Source: Vallitaleaceae bacterium (GTDB lineage Bacteria > Bacillota > Clostridia > Lachnospirales > Vallitaleaceae). Taken from it: DNA of 6,592 nt. The DNA lies in NCBI GenBank assembly GCA_027858555.1, contig JAQICP010000459.1:1-6592 (forward strand), in the 5' to 3' direction. This document shows, piece by piece, positions 6,140-6,592 of the stretch. The position numbers and the translations under genes are program-made. The notes under the pieces were generated by a model. That model was given only the letters and a program-made list of their open reading frames with translations. It was not told the origin of the DNA and made no database searches. Numbering within the stretch: the stretch's first letter is position 1; each line of letters starts with the position of its first letter.

Positions 6140-6478
6140 ATGAGTCAAACTTATAATCTAAAAAGGGTACATAAAGTTAACTTAATTGCTGTGTATATTA
6201 TTGCATCTGTGTTTATACTTCAAAACCTAATATTTGGGAAAGGTGCTATTCAGGATATATTAAGTGCTATCGTTATAATGGTCATAGCCACAGTTTTGTT
6301 TTTCCTACCAATTCATAACTTGTTAAAAGGGTTTTTATTAGGTTTTGTACCAACGCTAACGGTTTATGCTCTAATGTTTATTCAAGAATTTAGCATAGCT
6401 AACCATTATATTTTTTTCGTCTCAATATCTATGATTGCGTTATATTTTGAAGCTAGATTAATTCTAATATATGCCTAA
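6140..6478 (+). pseudogene. Truncated chemoreceptor-like membrane protein (N-terminal part)
   Basis: The frame codes 112 residues from an ATG with a good ribosome binding site. A short basic N-terminus (MSQTYNLKRVHKVN) leads into four predicted membrane segments at about 13-32, 39-58, 62-82 and 88-112. The pattern, including YNLKRVHKVNLI, the FFLPI stretch in segment 2 and ALYFEARLILIY at the end, resembles the multi-pass membrane region at the N-terminus of some clostridial methyl-accepting chemotaxis proteins. Those continue with further membrane segments, HAMP and signalling domains; none is present here. The frame stops inside the last segment, next to sequence that looks like the end of an insertion sequence, so the gene is probably disrupted. 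The family call is from memory and moderate; a stand-alone small membrane protein is the alternative. Confidence 0.55.
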
Positions 6479-6592
6479 ATTGCAATGACAAGTTGAACTA
6501 GTTTTCAACTGTAAAAATATGTATGTCGTTATTGTTATATTCCATAGAGTTCATCATCAAAGGCTTCATCTGGTGTAAGGTAATTAAGTATT
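6474..6592 (-). mobile_element. Insertion sequence, one end (IS30-like)
   Basis: About 60 nt separate the transposase stop from the point where the chemoreceptor-like frame breaks off. This non-coding strip includes AATTGCAATGACAAGTTGAA (6478-6497), which resembles IS30-family terminal repeats as I remember them. The exact boundary cannot be fixed because the other end and the target duplication are outside the window. The left limit given is an estimate near the chemoreceptor break. Confidence 0.4.
6535..6592 (-). CDS. Transposase C-terminal tail (IS30-like), partial
   Basis: Read on the minus strand, the right edge encodes ILNYLTPDEAFDDELYGI and then TAA (plus-strand 6535-6537). The LNYLTPDEAF segment fits the conserved C-terminal end of DDE transposases of the IS30 type, which commonly end in an (N)RPRK-LxYxTPxExF pattern. 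Only 18 residues are inside the window, so the family call is tentative. The catalytic DDE residues would lie beyond the edge. IS3-type elements are a less likely alternative. Confidence 0.55.
   Translation of the reverse strand, partial: ILNYLTPDEAFDDELYGI

Noticed and set aside
1..6592. CRISPR arrays, tRNA or rRNA genes, phage genes
   Set aside because: No regularly spaced repeats, cloverleaf-like sequences, rRNA motifs or phage proteins were seen on either strand.

Overview
The window is a low-GC stretch that reads as an anaerobic Clostridia-type Bacillota. Supporting signs are strong AGGAGG-type ribosome binding sites, an AT-rich intergenic style, a Rex-type operator, and a full soluble NAD(P)-linked [FeFe] hydrogenase operon. 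I cannot name the species.

The core (about 453-5831, + strand) is a three-gene operon for a cytoplasmic, multi-subunit, potentially electron-bifurcating [FeFe] hydrogenase of the HydABC/Hnd type. HydC is the NuoE-like [2Fe-2S] subunit, HydB the NuoF-like FMN/NADH subunit and HydA the catalytic H-cluster subunit. Both gene junctions are 9 nt long, and at each the upstream TAG stop donates bases to the next Shine-Dalgarno sequence, so translation looks coupled. Electrons should pass between H2 at the HydA H-cluster, the chain of Fe-S clusters, the HydB FMN/NADH site and probably ferredoxin.

Two things are unusual. First, HydB is 1029 residues long. Where related HydB proteins carry a C-terminal ferredoxin domain, this one continues without a break into a complete GltD/NfnB-like module with Fe-S cysteines, an FAD site and an NADPH site. 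The complex therefore has predicted sites for both NADH (FMN) and NADPH (FAD). Second, the hydC reading frame carries an in-frame TAG at codon 29. It separates a 28-codon 5' piece, which has an excellent ribosome binding site, from the rest of the gene, which could restart at a TTG.

Upstream (1-452) lies a possible divergent partial gene at the left edge, a good sigma-A-like promoter, and a near-perfect Rex operator (394-411) paired with an inverted half-site about 40 bp before it. This suggests control by the NADH/NAD+ ratio.

Downstream of hydA a 20-bp hairpin probably ends the operon. After it come an unrecognised 57-codon open frame and the N-terminal membrane part of what looks like a methyl-accepting chemotaxis protein, which stops abruptly after four membrane segments. 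At the right edge, on the minus strand, is the C-terminal tail of an insertion-sequence transposase (IS30-like by motif). The simplest reading is that the insertion sequence truncated the chemoreceptor gene.
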